Shown here: positions 18,255 through 27,900 of the stretch, one piece after another
Layout of the letters: each line of letters begins with the position of its first letter
Numbering within the stretch: position 1 is the stretch's first letter
Source: JAGLON01 sp041394985
GTDB taxonomy: Bacteria; Zixibacteria; MSB-5A5; GN15; JAAZOE01
DNA length: 64,000 nucleotides
Assembly (NCBI GenBank): GCA_041394985.1
Contig: JAWLBI010000001.1
Coordinates: 2,046,001 to 2,110,000 of the forward strand
Reading direction: 5' to 3'
Notes under the pieces: generated by a model
The model's database searches: none
What the model was told of the DNA's origin: nothing
Seen by the model: only the letters and a program-made list of their open reading frames with translations
Made by a program: the position numbers and the translations under genes

Positions 18255-19206
18255 ACTTGATGAGCGTCTGCTACCCCTCACTGTAACTGAGGGGGTAGGG
18301 GCAACCGTGTACTTCATCATGCAAACGGAAGACGGGCTGGACGCCAAGCGAGCCGATATCGATGACACGATTCAACCAGAGATAAGAAACCAGTTCGTAG
18401 AGTCACTTAGGACAGGGATTCTCGACAACGAAGAGCTAGCAATCCTTTCGCTCTCCTCTGCTGATGAAAGAACAAACGCGATTTACCAGTACGATCTTGA
18501 GGAAGTCCCTGCAGGATTGGAGCTGATTGATACAATTCTGACTAATGACAATCTGGATGACTTCTCTTTCGAACAGGACGACTTGGCGTCGGTAAAAGCA
18601 CTTGTAGTTCTTATTGGCAACGATGAGCATCAGATCGCGATCTATAAGAAGAGCTATCCCGTCAGCGTGATGAAACGTGAAAGTGTGCTGGCCATAATCA
18701 AATCTGAGACACGGTTTACTAAACTCGAATCGGATGTTCTGAAGATAAACGATACCGTGGACTTCTTTAAGATAGCAAGTGAATTGTATATAATGAACTT
18801 AGCTGCTCTTGAGAGGTTCTTTGGGTTCCACAACATCATCGAGCGTAGGGCGAAAGAGGGAATTGCCACAATCGAAGCGGCAGATATTCTCGACAATCCT
18901 GAGGTTTTGGAAGAGCTGCTATCAGAAGTTTCTTTTGCCAGAAAACTGGTAAAAGTGACGTCGGACTCTCCTGTGTTAGGCGACGGAGTTCCCAACTCCG
19001 AGGTGATTGCATTCACAAAAACACACCCGGCTTTGGCAGGTAGATTCCAATACAACCAGGATGAGACGAAAATCCGTCTTCACACGAAGCAATCAAAGCA
19101 ATTGTTCTTGAAGCTGCTGAATGATGACTACCTGAAATCGGAATTAACGCGTCGCATGTATGACAGCATTGCAAAAGACGAGGTGGCGGCAAATGGGTCC
19201 GAATGA
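18241..19206 (+). CDS. kwaB: Kiwa defence protein KwaB (DUF4868 type)
   Basis: A 321-residue soluble protein beginning inside kwaA. Segments such as IYQYDLEEVPAGLELI, VVLIGNDEHQIAIYKKSYP, VDFFKIASELYIMNLAALE and FGFHNIIERRAKE follow the layout of DUF4868 proteins. KwaB is the DNA-associated partner in Kiwa. The stop lies 29 bases before the truncated hsdR copy. Function is inferred from pairing with KwaA and family resemblance. Confidence 0.7.
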   Translation: MTKSELDERLLPLTVTEGVGATVYFIMQTEDGLDAKRADIDDTIQPEIRNQFVESLRTGILDNEELAILSLSSADERTNAIYQYDLEEVPAGLELIDTILTNDNLDDFSFEQDDLASVKALVVLIGNDEHQIAIYKKSYPVSVMKRESVLAIIKSETRFTKLESDVLKINDTVDFFKIASELYIMNLAALERFFGFHNIIERRAKEGIATIEAADILDNPEVLEELLSEVSFARKLVKVTSDSPVLGDGVPNSEVIAFTKTHPALAGRFQYNQDETKIRLHTKQSKQLFLKLLNDDYLKSELTRRMYDSIAKDEVAANGSE

Positions 19207-19235
19207 TTACACAATTAGGGAATTCAGACAACACT

Positions 19236-19364
19236 ATGGGGAATAAGATAACAGAAGATGCAGTCGAAAACATCGTAATCGCACTCCTCGATGAGCAGAG
19301 GTATTCTCGCCTGTCACCTGAGGAGTGGGAGGCTGAACGGCAATTGAGAGCGGGGGGACAATGA
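19236..19364 (+). pseudogene. Truncated second copy of the hsdR 5' end
   Basis: Forty-two codons beginning MGNKITEDAVENIVIALLDE and continuing LSPEEWEAER. The first 35 residues are homologous to the start of the intact HsdR at 21781 (MSNRITENAVEQLAIELLEE, LSPEEWESER). Nucleotide identity is roughly three quarters, so the copy is diverged, not recent. Homology stops after the shared EWE.ER. The frame ends just before the ATPase start. It marks a spot where hsdR was once directly downstream of kwaB and was replaced or interrupted. Confidence 0.75.
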
Positions 19365-19365
19365 G

Positions 19366-20811
19366 ATGTTCATGAAGCAGGTCACTATCAAGAACTTCCG
19401 TCTCTTCGACGCCCAGAAGCATTTTGAGATCCTCGATCTGAATAGGCCTAACGGAAAGAATAACGGCTCTGGATTGACTGTCTTCGTTGGCGAAAATGGA
19501 TGTGGCAAGACCTCCCTTTTGGATGCAATCGCATTACCCCTATTGTCCTACAAAGCAGATAGCTTCACGTTTCACGATCTACACGACCCAAAGCACAAGG
19601 CCCATATAGAAGTGTTGGCCAATGCCGACTTTTCTGTGGATGGTACGATGCCAAAGGGGACTTTCAAAGCCAAAGGATTCTCCTTTGAGGCAGGGGTTAG
19701 AGCAAGGGACAGCAAGACCTACCTGTCTTCCGTCGTCGTAAGCGATCAGAAGTACATACGGGCCGACGGTGAAGACAAGCCAAAAGACGGCAGTCCCGAT
19801 CTGAGAGTCGGCGTTAACAATCCGTTCAAAGGAACCCGATTCAGCGAGAATGACATCCTTTTCTTGGATAGAAACAGGACGTTTCAGACAAGATCAGGGA
19901 CTTATAACCCGACGAGATTCGACCGCCTGATGGAGGATTTTAGCTATCAATTCATCAAGGCGCAAAAGGACAAGAGTGAGGACCTGAACGCGCGCTTTGA
20001 TGATGTCAAGAAGCAGGTGGCCAATAAGTTTCTCGAAGATACCGTGGCCAAGTTTAAGGAGATCAGCGGTTCCAAGATTGCTCTTAGCTTCGTTGACAAC
20101 TGGAAGCCATTTGACAGGTGCTTCTTTTCGGAGAAGCATGAGAATCAGCACCAGGTATCGGTTGATAAACTGGGTTCTGGCTATGAGATGATTTTTGCCT
20201 TACTATACTCATTCTATCTCTCTCAGCAGAGCGGCAAGCAACTTATCGTGTTGATCGACGAGCCGGAACTGCACTTGCACCCATCACTTGAGGAACGATT
20301 TGTGCAGGTTTTGCTGGAATTCGCCAAATCCGCTCAAGTGATACTGACGACACACTCACCACTACTGGTAAAGCACCTATTTCAGAACGAGTATATTAGT
20401 GCAAGCATTCTTGTGAGAGAAGACGGCACCGTTCATGTCCTACCTGTCGAAGAACGGCTGTTGCCGTATATCTCGGCAAGTGAAATCAACTACCTGGCAT
20501 TTGGCCTTGCGACTGAGGAGCATCACAACGAGTTGTACGAAGAACTCAAATACCTAAGGGCGGACGACAAGGGCATTAAGGATTTTGACATTGATTTCTT
20601 TCATGGTGAAAAAGGCGAGCAGAAATGCTATCCTTGGATGGGGAATCCGAACGAAGTTAGCATTCACACCTTTGTCCGAAACCAGATTCACCATCAACGT
20701 GACAACGGTAAGGCCTCTGACGATGACCTCAAGGCATCCATTGCCACCATGCGAGGATATCTGAAAGAATTAACAAAACCAAATGGTACCAGTAACGGGG
20801 AAACAAAATGA
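19366..20811 (+). CDS. AAA/ABC-type ATPase (AAA15/AAA21-like) of a defence pair
   Basis: A 481-residue ATPase; the ATG at 19372 (MKQVTIKNFRLF) is an alternative start. It shows the SMC/RecF-like N-terminus TIKNFRLF, Walker A GENGCGKTS, a signature-like region (DKLGSGYEMIFALLY), Walker B IVLIDEPELHLHP and the H-loop ILTTHSP. No Toprim nuclease domain is visible, so it is not a full OLD protein. It overlaps the following Mrr-type nuclease gene by 4 bases (ATGA), so the two are translationally coupled and probably form one anti-phage unit. Confidence 0.75.
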   Translation: MFMKQVTIKNFRLFDAQKHFEILDLNRPNGKNNGSGLTVFVGENGCGKTSLLDAIALPLLSYKADSFTFHDLHDPKHKAHIEVLANADFSVDGTMPKGTFKAKGFSFEAGVRARDSKTYLSSVVVSDQKYIRADGEDKPKDGSPDLRVGVNNPFKGTRFSENDILFLDRNRTFQTRSGTYNPTRFDRLMEDFSYQFIKAQKDKSEDLNARFDDVKKQVANKFLEDTVAKFKEISGSKIALSFVDNWKPFDRCFFSEKHENQHQVSVDKLGSGYEMIFALLYSFYLSQQSGKQLIVLIDEPELHLHPSLEERFVQVLLEFAKSAQVILTTHSPLLVKHLFQNEYISASILVREDGTVHVLPVEERLLPYISASEINYLAFGLATEEHHNELYEELKYLRADDKGIKDFDIDFFHGEKGEQKCYPWMGNPNEVSIHTFVRNQIHHQRDNGKASDDDLKASIATMRGYLKELTKPNGTSNGETK

Positions 20812-21776
20812 ATAATATATGGGTAGTTAGAGCGAACTTTGGCATGTATGCAGATCACTTCGTAAATGGTGGGTATGTTGCAATCGGCTGGATGGAAAAT
20901 GTGGATTTGTCGATCTTCAACAGTCGTGATGAGCTCTATACCCCATATGCGGAGTGTCACCCTGATTCTAAGAGTAATGTTGTAATTGGTCAGCAGGTTG
21001 GCCAGATCGCCAGATTCCTGTTCGAAATACAATTTGGCGACTATGTCATTACTCCTTCGGCCAACACAGAGTACATAAATTACGGGATAATCAGGCAGGA
21101 CGGCTATTACTATGAGAGAAGTACCGATGGCTGCCCCTATTTCCATCGTAGGAAGGTCAAATGGCATTCTGAGCCAATTCAACGATCTCAGTTTTCGGTT
21201 CCATTTCAAAATACGATTCGATCCTCACTGACAGTATTCTGTGTCAGTCACAGAAAGAATTTCTTTGAGACGATTGGTCGGAAAGATTTAGTGCCGCAGA
21301 GTGAGCTGAAAAAGCACTACGACTATTATGATACTGTACTAAATCACATCCTGGAGCTCGACGCAACGGAATTTGAAGTCCTTATCACCCACATACTTAC
21401 CGCAATGGGTTTTGAGGCTGAGCATGTTGGCAAGGTTGGTGACAGTGGCGTTGATGCAAAAGGGGAGTTGGACATTGCTAATATGGCCAAAGTCAGGCTC
21501 TTCGTTCAAGCCAAGAGGTATAAGCTCGGAAGTCGAATAAACGCGAGTACTGTTCAATCGCTTCGTCAAATCATTCCTGCCGGTGCCCAGGGGACTTTTA
21601 TTACGACTAGCGATTTCCAAAACAAAGCCTTAGAGGTTGCCGTTGAACCCGGCTTTCCTCGTATAGGAACAATCAACGGGAAACAACTCGTGGATATTCT
21701 ATCAGATGTTTGGGAGGACATTCCCGGAGAGTTCAGAGACAAACTGGGACTGAAGAGAGGATTGGTCTTAGAATAA
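20808..21776 (+). CDS. Mrr-type restriction endonuclease with N-terminal PUA/EVE-like reader domain
   Basis: A 322-residue protein. Residues 1-150 begin WVVRANFG and contain GYVAIGWMENVDLS and GDYVITPS, a beta-rich domain like those that read modified bases in type IV enzymes (inference). Residues 185-310 are an Mrr catalytic domain: FEVLITHILTAMGFEAEHVG, then GDSGVDAKGEL with the acidic residue and LFVQAKRY as the Q-x-K form of the nuclease motif, and AQGTFITTSDF. It should cut DNA, perhaps depending on modification. It is coupled to the upstream ATPase gene. Confidence 0.78.
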   Translation: MNNIWVVRANFGMYADHFVNGGYVAIGWMENVDLSIFNSRDELYTPYAECHPDSKSNVVIGQQVGQIARFLFEIQFGDYVITPSANTEYINYGIIRQDGYYYERSTDGCPYFHRRKVKWHSEPIQRSQFSVPFQNTIRSSLTVFCVSHRKNFFETIGRKDLVPQSELKKHYDYYDTVLNHILELDATEFEVLITHILTAMGFEAEHVGKVGDSGVDAKGELDIANMAKVRLFVQAKRYKLGSRINASTVQSLRQIIPAGAQGTFITTSDFQNKALEVAVEPGFPRIGTINGKQLVDILSDVWEDIPGEFRDKLGLKRGLVLE

Positions 21777-21780
21777 AGAT

Positions 21781-24700
21781 ATGTCTAACAGGATAACAGA
21801 AAACGCAGTCGAGCAACTTGCAATCGAACTCCTCGAAGAGCAGGGATATTCCTACCTGTCTCCGGAAGAGTGGGAATCCGAGCGGGGCGATTCATCCGTT
21901 GTGATACTACGGCAGAGACTGAAGGCGTCTATAGACCGGCTGAATCCGACGGTACCTGACGAGGCACGCGAGCAGGCTCTGAAGATGGTTGCGAATCTGC
22001 CCACGCAGAACCTCGTCGAGAACAACGAGGCGTTCCACGCCATGTTCACCAACGGCGTTGATGTCGAGTATCTCGGCGAGAGTGGCGTCAAAGGTGATAA
22101 GGTGTGGCTGGTGGATTTCAGCAATCCGACGAACAATGACTTGGCCGTTTGCAATCAGTTCACGGTTATGCAGGGCACGGCCCACAAGAGGCCGGACGTG
22201 GTTCTGATGATAAACGGTCTGCCGCTGGTAGTGATCGAGCTCAAGAATCCAGCCGATGAGAACGCCACGGTCAAGAAGGCCTTCCGCCAACTCCAGAACT
22301 ACAAAGACGCTATTGGCAGCCTATTTCACTACAACGGAGTGTTGGTTGCATCGGACGGCCTGGACGCCAAGGCCGGTTCCCTGACGGCGGATTGGTCGCG
22401 CTTTATGACATGGAAGACATCGGACGGTAGCCAGGAAGACGCGAAAACGGTCCCTCAGTTGGATACCATCATTAAGGGGATGCTCCGACCGGACATCCTG
22501 CTCGATCTTATCAAGCAATTTACTGTATTCGAGAAGACCAAGCGCGAGGATCCCAAGTCCGGCTTGACCGTGATCGAAACCGCCAAGAAGATCGCCGCCT
22601 ATCACCAGTACTATGCAGTCAAGAAGGCGGTTGCTTCTACTAAAGCGGCGGCCAGCGACTCCGGTAGTCGCAAAGGCGGCGTGGTTTGGCACACTCAGGG
22701 TAGCGGTAAGTCGCTGTCGATGGTTTTCTATTCCGGCCTCGTAGTCCTCGAATTAGATAACCCGACGGTCGTGGTTATCACCGACCGCAATGACCTTGAC
22801 GATCAATTATTTGACACCTTCGCCGGATGTAAACAGTTGCTCCGCCAGGACCCGGTACAGGCCGAAAATCGCGAACACCTGAAGAAGCTACTGAAGGTGG
22901 CTGGCGGGGGCATCGTCTTTACGACTATCCAAAAATTCTCGCCGGAAGACGGTTCTGAGATGTTCGACCAACTGTCTGACCGGAAGAATATTGTCGTCAT
23001 AGCAGATGAAGCTCACCGCAGCCAATACGGGTTTGGGGCCAAGACTGTCGTCCGTGGCGAAGATGCCTACACGACCTATGGCTTTGCAAAGTATCTTCGG
23101 GACGCCATACCGAACGCGACGTTCATCGGTTTCACCGGTACGCCCATCGAGAAGGAAGACAAGTCCACCCCGGCTGTGTTCGGCGAGTATGTGGACGTGT
23201 ACGATATTGCCCAGGCGGTCAGGGATGGCGCGACCGTCAGGATTTATTATGAATCCCGCTTGGCCAAAATCCACTTGAAAGAGCAAGAAAAAGAGCAGCT
23301 TGATGCCGAGGTCGAAGCTATCACCGAAAGTGAGGAATCGACTGCCAAGGAGAAAGCCAAAGCCAAGTGGACTCAGCTTGAGGCAATTGTCGGTCACCCC
23401 GACCGGTTGAAGACAGTCGCGAAGGACATTATCAAGCATTTCGAAGATCGCCAGCAGGTATTCGAGGGCAAGGCGATGATTGTCGCAATGAGTCGAAGGA
23501 TTGCGGTTGCCCTATATGAAGAAATCGTGATTTTGCGCCCCGACTGGCACAGCGGCGATATACGCAAAGGTGCGGTGAAGGTGATAATGACCTCGAATTC
23601 GAGCGATCCTGCCTCTTGGCAGCCTCACCACACGACCAAGGAAGACCGCAAAGCGATTTCCGAACGATTCAAGGACCCGGAAGATGGACTGAAGCTGGTC
23701 ATCGTGCGGGATATGTGGCTGACCGGATTCGACGTGCCGTGCCTGCACACCATGTATGTCGACAAACCCATGCGGGGGCACAATCTGATGCAGGCCATCG
23801 CGCGGGTGAACAGAGTATTCAAAGATAAGCCCGGCGGGCTGATCGTCGACTATATAGGCATCGCATCGGAGCTCAAGCAAGCCATCGCCACCTATTCCGA
23901 AAGCGGCGGTCAGGGTGCGCCAACGCGGGATATTGACGAAGCCATTGCGACTATGCTCGAAAAATACGAGATCGTTTACCAGATGTTTAGCGGCTTCGAC
24001 TTCAAACGGTACCACTCGGCCGGTACTAAGCAGAAGATGACCAACATTCTTGAAGCCCAAGAGCACATTCTCGGACTACCTGACGGCAAAGAAAGGTTCA
24101 TACGCCAGGTCTTGCTGCTGTCCAAGGCGTTTGCGCTTTCGATCCCGCATGAGAAGGCAATGAGGATTAAGGACGATGTTGGATTCTTTCAGACCGTCAA
24201 GGCACGCCTGACCAAGTTCGAGCGAACCGGACACGGCAAGTCGGATGAAGAGATTGATACCGCCATTCGACAGATAGTCGACCGGGCGGTGATATCAGAA
24301 GGTGTGATCGACATATTCGATGCCGCCGGCATCAAACGGCCAGATATTGCCATTCTCTCCGACGAATTCCTCGAAGAGATCAAGGGAATGAAAAGGCGGA
24401 ATCTTGCGCTTGAGTTGCTCAAGAAGATTCTCGCCGACGAAATTCGCATTCGCTCCAAACGGAACATGCTTCAGGGGAAGAAGCTCTCGGAGATGCTCGA
24501 AAACGCCATCCGGAAGTACCAGAACAATCTCCTCTCCGCTGCACAAGTAATCGAAGAACTTATTGAATTGGCGAAACACATCAAAGCCGAAGACGAGCGC
24601 GGGAATAAACTGAATCTGACAGAAGACGAGATCGCTTTTTACGACGCACTGGCCAACAACCAGAGCGCAAGGGACGTTCTAGGCGACGATACTCTAAGAG

Positions 24701-24900
24701 AATTGGCACGCATACTTGTCGAGAAAGTCCGGAGTAACGCATCAATTGATTGGACAATTAAGGAGAGTGTGCAGGCGAAACTCCGAACCATAGTAAAGAG
24801 AACGCTAAGGAAATTTGGATATCCACCTGACCAACAACTCTTGGCCACGGAGAATATCCTGAAACAGGCCGAGTTGTTCGCTGGGGATTGGGCGGCATAA
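21781..24900 (+). CDS. hsdR: Type I restriction enzyme subunit HsdR
   Basis: A 1039-residue motor/nuclease subunit of normal length. The N-terminal nuclease domain shows RPDVVLMINGLPLVVIELKN (E-x-K near residue 153). The SF2 helicase part carries Walker A TQGSGKS near 304, the DEAH box (ADEAHRSQYG) near 409, GFTGTPI and ARVNRV. A helical C-terminal region contacts HsdM. It starts 5 bases after the Mrr-type gene and belongs with hsdM/hsdS despite being separated from them by six frames. Confidence 0.93.
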   Translation: MSNRITENAVEQLAIELLEEQGYSYLSPEEWESERGDSSVVILRQRLKASIDRLNPTVPDEAREQALKMVANLPTQNLVENNEAFHAMFTNGVDVEYLGESGVKGDKVWLVDFSNPTNNDLAVCNQFTVMQGTAHKRPDVVLMINGLPLVVIELKNPADENATVKKAFRQLQNYKDAIGSLFHYNGVLVASDGLDAKAGSLTADWSRFMTWKTSDGSQEDAKTVPQLDTIIKGMLRPDILLDLIKQFTVFEKTKREDPKSGLTVIETAKKIAAYHQYYAVKKAVASTKAAASDSGSRKGGVVWHTQGSGKSLSMVFYSGLVVLELDNPTVVVITDRNDLDDQLFDTFAGCKQLLRQDPVQAENREHLKKLLKVAGGGIVFTTIQKFSPEDGSEMFDQLSDRKNIVVIADEAHRSQYGFGAKTVVRGEDAYTTYGFAKYLRDAIPNATFIGFTGTPIEKEDKSTPAVFGEYVDVYDIAQAVRDGATVRIYYESRLAKIHLKEQEKEQLDAEVEAITESEESTAKEKAKAKWTQLEAIVGHPDRLKTVAKDIIKHFEDRQQVFEGKAMIVAMSRRIAVALYEEIVILRPDWHSGDIRKGAVKVIMTSNSSDPASWQPHHTTKEDRKAISERFKDPEDGLKLVIVRDMWLTGFDVPCLHTMYVDKPMRGHNLMQAIARVNRVFKDKPGGLIVDYIGIASELKQAIATYSESGGQGAPTRDIDEAIATMLEKYEIVYQMFSGFDFKRYHSAGTKQKMTNILEAQEHILGLPDGKERFIRQVLLLSKAFALSIPHEKAMRIKDDVGFFQTVKARLTKFERTGHGKSDEEIDTAIRQIVDRAVISEGVIDIFDAAGIKRPDIAILSDEFLEEIKGMKRRNLALELLKKILADEIRIRSKRNMLQGKKLSEMLENAIRKYQNNLLSAAQVIEELIELAKHIKAEDERGNKLNLTEDEIAFYDALANNQSARDVLGDDTLRELARILVEKVRSNASIDWTIKESVQAKLRTIVKRTLRKFGYPPDQQLLATENILKQAELFAGDWAA

Positions 24901-24904
24901 TGTG

Positions 24905-27900
24905 ATGAAATCAAGCAAGACATTAATAGATATTATCTCCGAATACAGCGTTGAAGACCTAGCCAAGTCGTTTTTTGTCATAAATATGTGGCTGCCAAAC
25001 GTAGGGAGTCCAATCAGATTGGAATACCTTTACTGTATTTTGGAACACCTAGGACCGAAGTTACCTACAACAAACAGACTTCACTCTTACGGCGATTTCG
25101 AGGAGCTTTGCAAAGCCGTATTTGAGGTATTGCCAACATTTTCAATGTTGGAGGACTATCTTCCAGAGTCAGATTGGGGAGAGATAAAGTACTCTTTGGA
25201 CGGCAAGCTTTACAAGATATTCTATGGTGCAAGTCTCTCGAATCCAGTCGACTTCTACTCTGCATTCGAGGTAATTCACGGCGGCTTTGCCACTGATAGC
25301 ACGAAGTTGCTCGGTCGTTCCCCTCTAATTGAACTAAAGTTCTGTCTAGGTTTACAGGATGCGATAATCGAAGGCATCGACATGAAAGAGGCTCCCAAGG
25401 ATAAAGCCAAGCCGGGCTATCTCGAAATCCCGCCAGAGCATTCTTGGGATAATTGTTATTATTTCCTGGATGAGTTCTCATCTGGGTATGGCTTCAGCAC
25501 CCAAGTAGCGGACCATTATGTTTTCACGCCGGAATCCTCTCAAGCTGCGGTACCACCCGACGAGATGACATTTTCGAACAGAGCCATGGAAGGAAAGAAC
25601 TGCTTCTATTTCTTCGTCCGAATTGGTGATCGCTATTTTCCTGCAATGCCCCGAAAGTACTTGCCAGTTCTCTATGATACATGGGGGAAACTCCTTGAGA
25701 AGAACCTCCTTACTATCGCGAAGACTAACAAGCATGTCAATGGCATGATGGACATAGAACTATTCAAGTACGCAAATGCTCGGATCAAAAACAGCGATAT
25801 ATTTGGTCTGGTGACGGCACTGGAGCCTGGAGACAAACCGCAGGATATGACATTTGCCTGCGCACTCCATGCCGATAATCGCCTTTATTTAGTCCATATC
25901 GTGCCAATCACGGAGTATCTGAAGGATTTCGATGGCTACTTAAAGGGGCTTACGCAACAATTCTCTGCCGTCAGTACTCGTCTTACTAATGCTCCAACAC
26001 GATTAGGCGTATGGTCGGAACAGAAGATTGTCGAGTTTCAACCGAAAAACGGAATGCGTGCCCTTGAACCCGTTTATATAGTAACAACGCCGTACCTGAA
26101 AACAGAGATCAAGGGAATCGTTCTTCCCGAGGAATTGCCTGCGACGCTAATGCCGATGGACCAACTGCTTGCTCTGCTCGATGAAGTAGAAGACGCAGAA
26201 GAGCTGGGCAGATTCCTTGACTTTCGGGAGAGGATGCTATCGGAATCTCAGTTGTTGCCCATCACCTCATTCCTGGACTTATATGGATCATTCAAAGATT
26301 CTCACTCCGTATTGATCGGAGGTGCTGTTCAGCCAACAATGTTGTTTCTGGACCCAAATTGGGGCACGAATTATCGCTACCAGTCTCTATCCGCATTCTG
26401 GTCACAATTCCCTGATGTGAGTTTCATTGGGCATCCACGCAGTTGGGTATTTCCGAAAGAAGGCCCTGAGTTTGCGATTAAGTCCAAGAGATTTAAGGCA
26501 TACGCTTACTTTGAAACTGTAGGCAGGACCGTGTGCTTTGTGAACTGCCCTGTTGATCAGATGGAATTTGAAGAAGGAAAGCTCGCTGATCTTGTAATGC
26601 AGGCAATCCGTGATGCTCTCGGACTGTACAAGAAGCAAATAAGCTCTCTGGCATTCACGGCACAGGTAGAGAAGTTGCAGGTGTTCTGCTCTCCAGCTTC
26701 TGCAGTACAGCGGTCCGAGCAATTGAGGCATCTCCGTACTCTTATCCCACAAGGTGAACTCTGGAAACTCCGCACAATGATCAAAAGACCCGGCGAGGTC
26801 GGTATTTCAGTAGTACTTAACAACGACGCTTTGACCCAAGCACTATTAACAACGACTGACAGATCGATTGAAATCGACCTACTGATGGCCATACTGGATC
26901 AACTGAATACTCAATGGCCGGACGACAATCTACCAGAAGTCAAGAGAAGTCTCAGCGTGGAACGTGCGAAGAAGGTCAGATTCAGACTATACATGCAGGA
27001 AAAGAAGGTCTCTTTCCCTGAATACGCACCAGTGGTCTTACCGGAACCATCCGACTTCAAGCTTGCAGACAAAGCAATTGCCGAACTGGCTAGCTCGCTC
27101 AACATAGTACCTCGCAAGTACGATCAGAAAGAAGCCAAAGAGATACTCAACACACTGATCGGCGGCCTTGTTACATTAATCAATCAGAATGTTGGTCAGT
27201 ACGACTTTGAGCGATCCATACCAATCTTGCTGACTGGGATTGAAGCCCTTGTTCAAAAGCATGAGACCGTGGGAGTTCAAGTGAGGGAATCGCTCGTGCA
27301 AGAAGTCGAATACGAGCGCGAAGACAGATTGAGCACTGACAAGGGATTGTTCTTGCACGATCACCAGACCTATAGGTATCTCATAGAGAAGTTCGTCCAA
27401 CTGGCACCAGCAGGTAGCGCGATTCTCTCAAATGAGGGCATGAAAGCTTTACTGGCCCACGTGGAGAGACTGCTTAACATGTATTCGGCAAGCGATCATC
27501 TGCACTACGGCATATTTCCAGCCACACTGGTTATTGACAATGATTTTATAGCAAGAGTGTCATATGCCGAAGACGTCGAGAGGAAAGAGAAAACGTTTGG
27601 TATTGAGAAGGCACAAATTGAGTTGGGATCGATCGGGAACATCGACGATATACCGGAGATAAAGGAGCCAATAGAGTTGCACCTTAACGCATTAGATCAG
27701 GCCTTTAAAAGTGATTTTGGATTCGGTATGCGCGATATCGTCGGAGTTCTAAAACTTCTTAGCCTTTGGGCATCCAACAGCGAAGCAGAAGAGAATACCT
27801 GCTACTTTGCGACATCTGACGATATAGCCAAACACTGTGCAGTTCATATCCCTAATCTTGACAAGTCCACTCTCAATAAAGTGTTAGGCTTGGCTACCTT

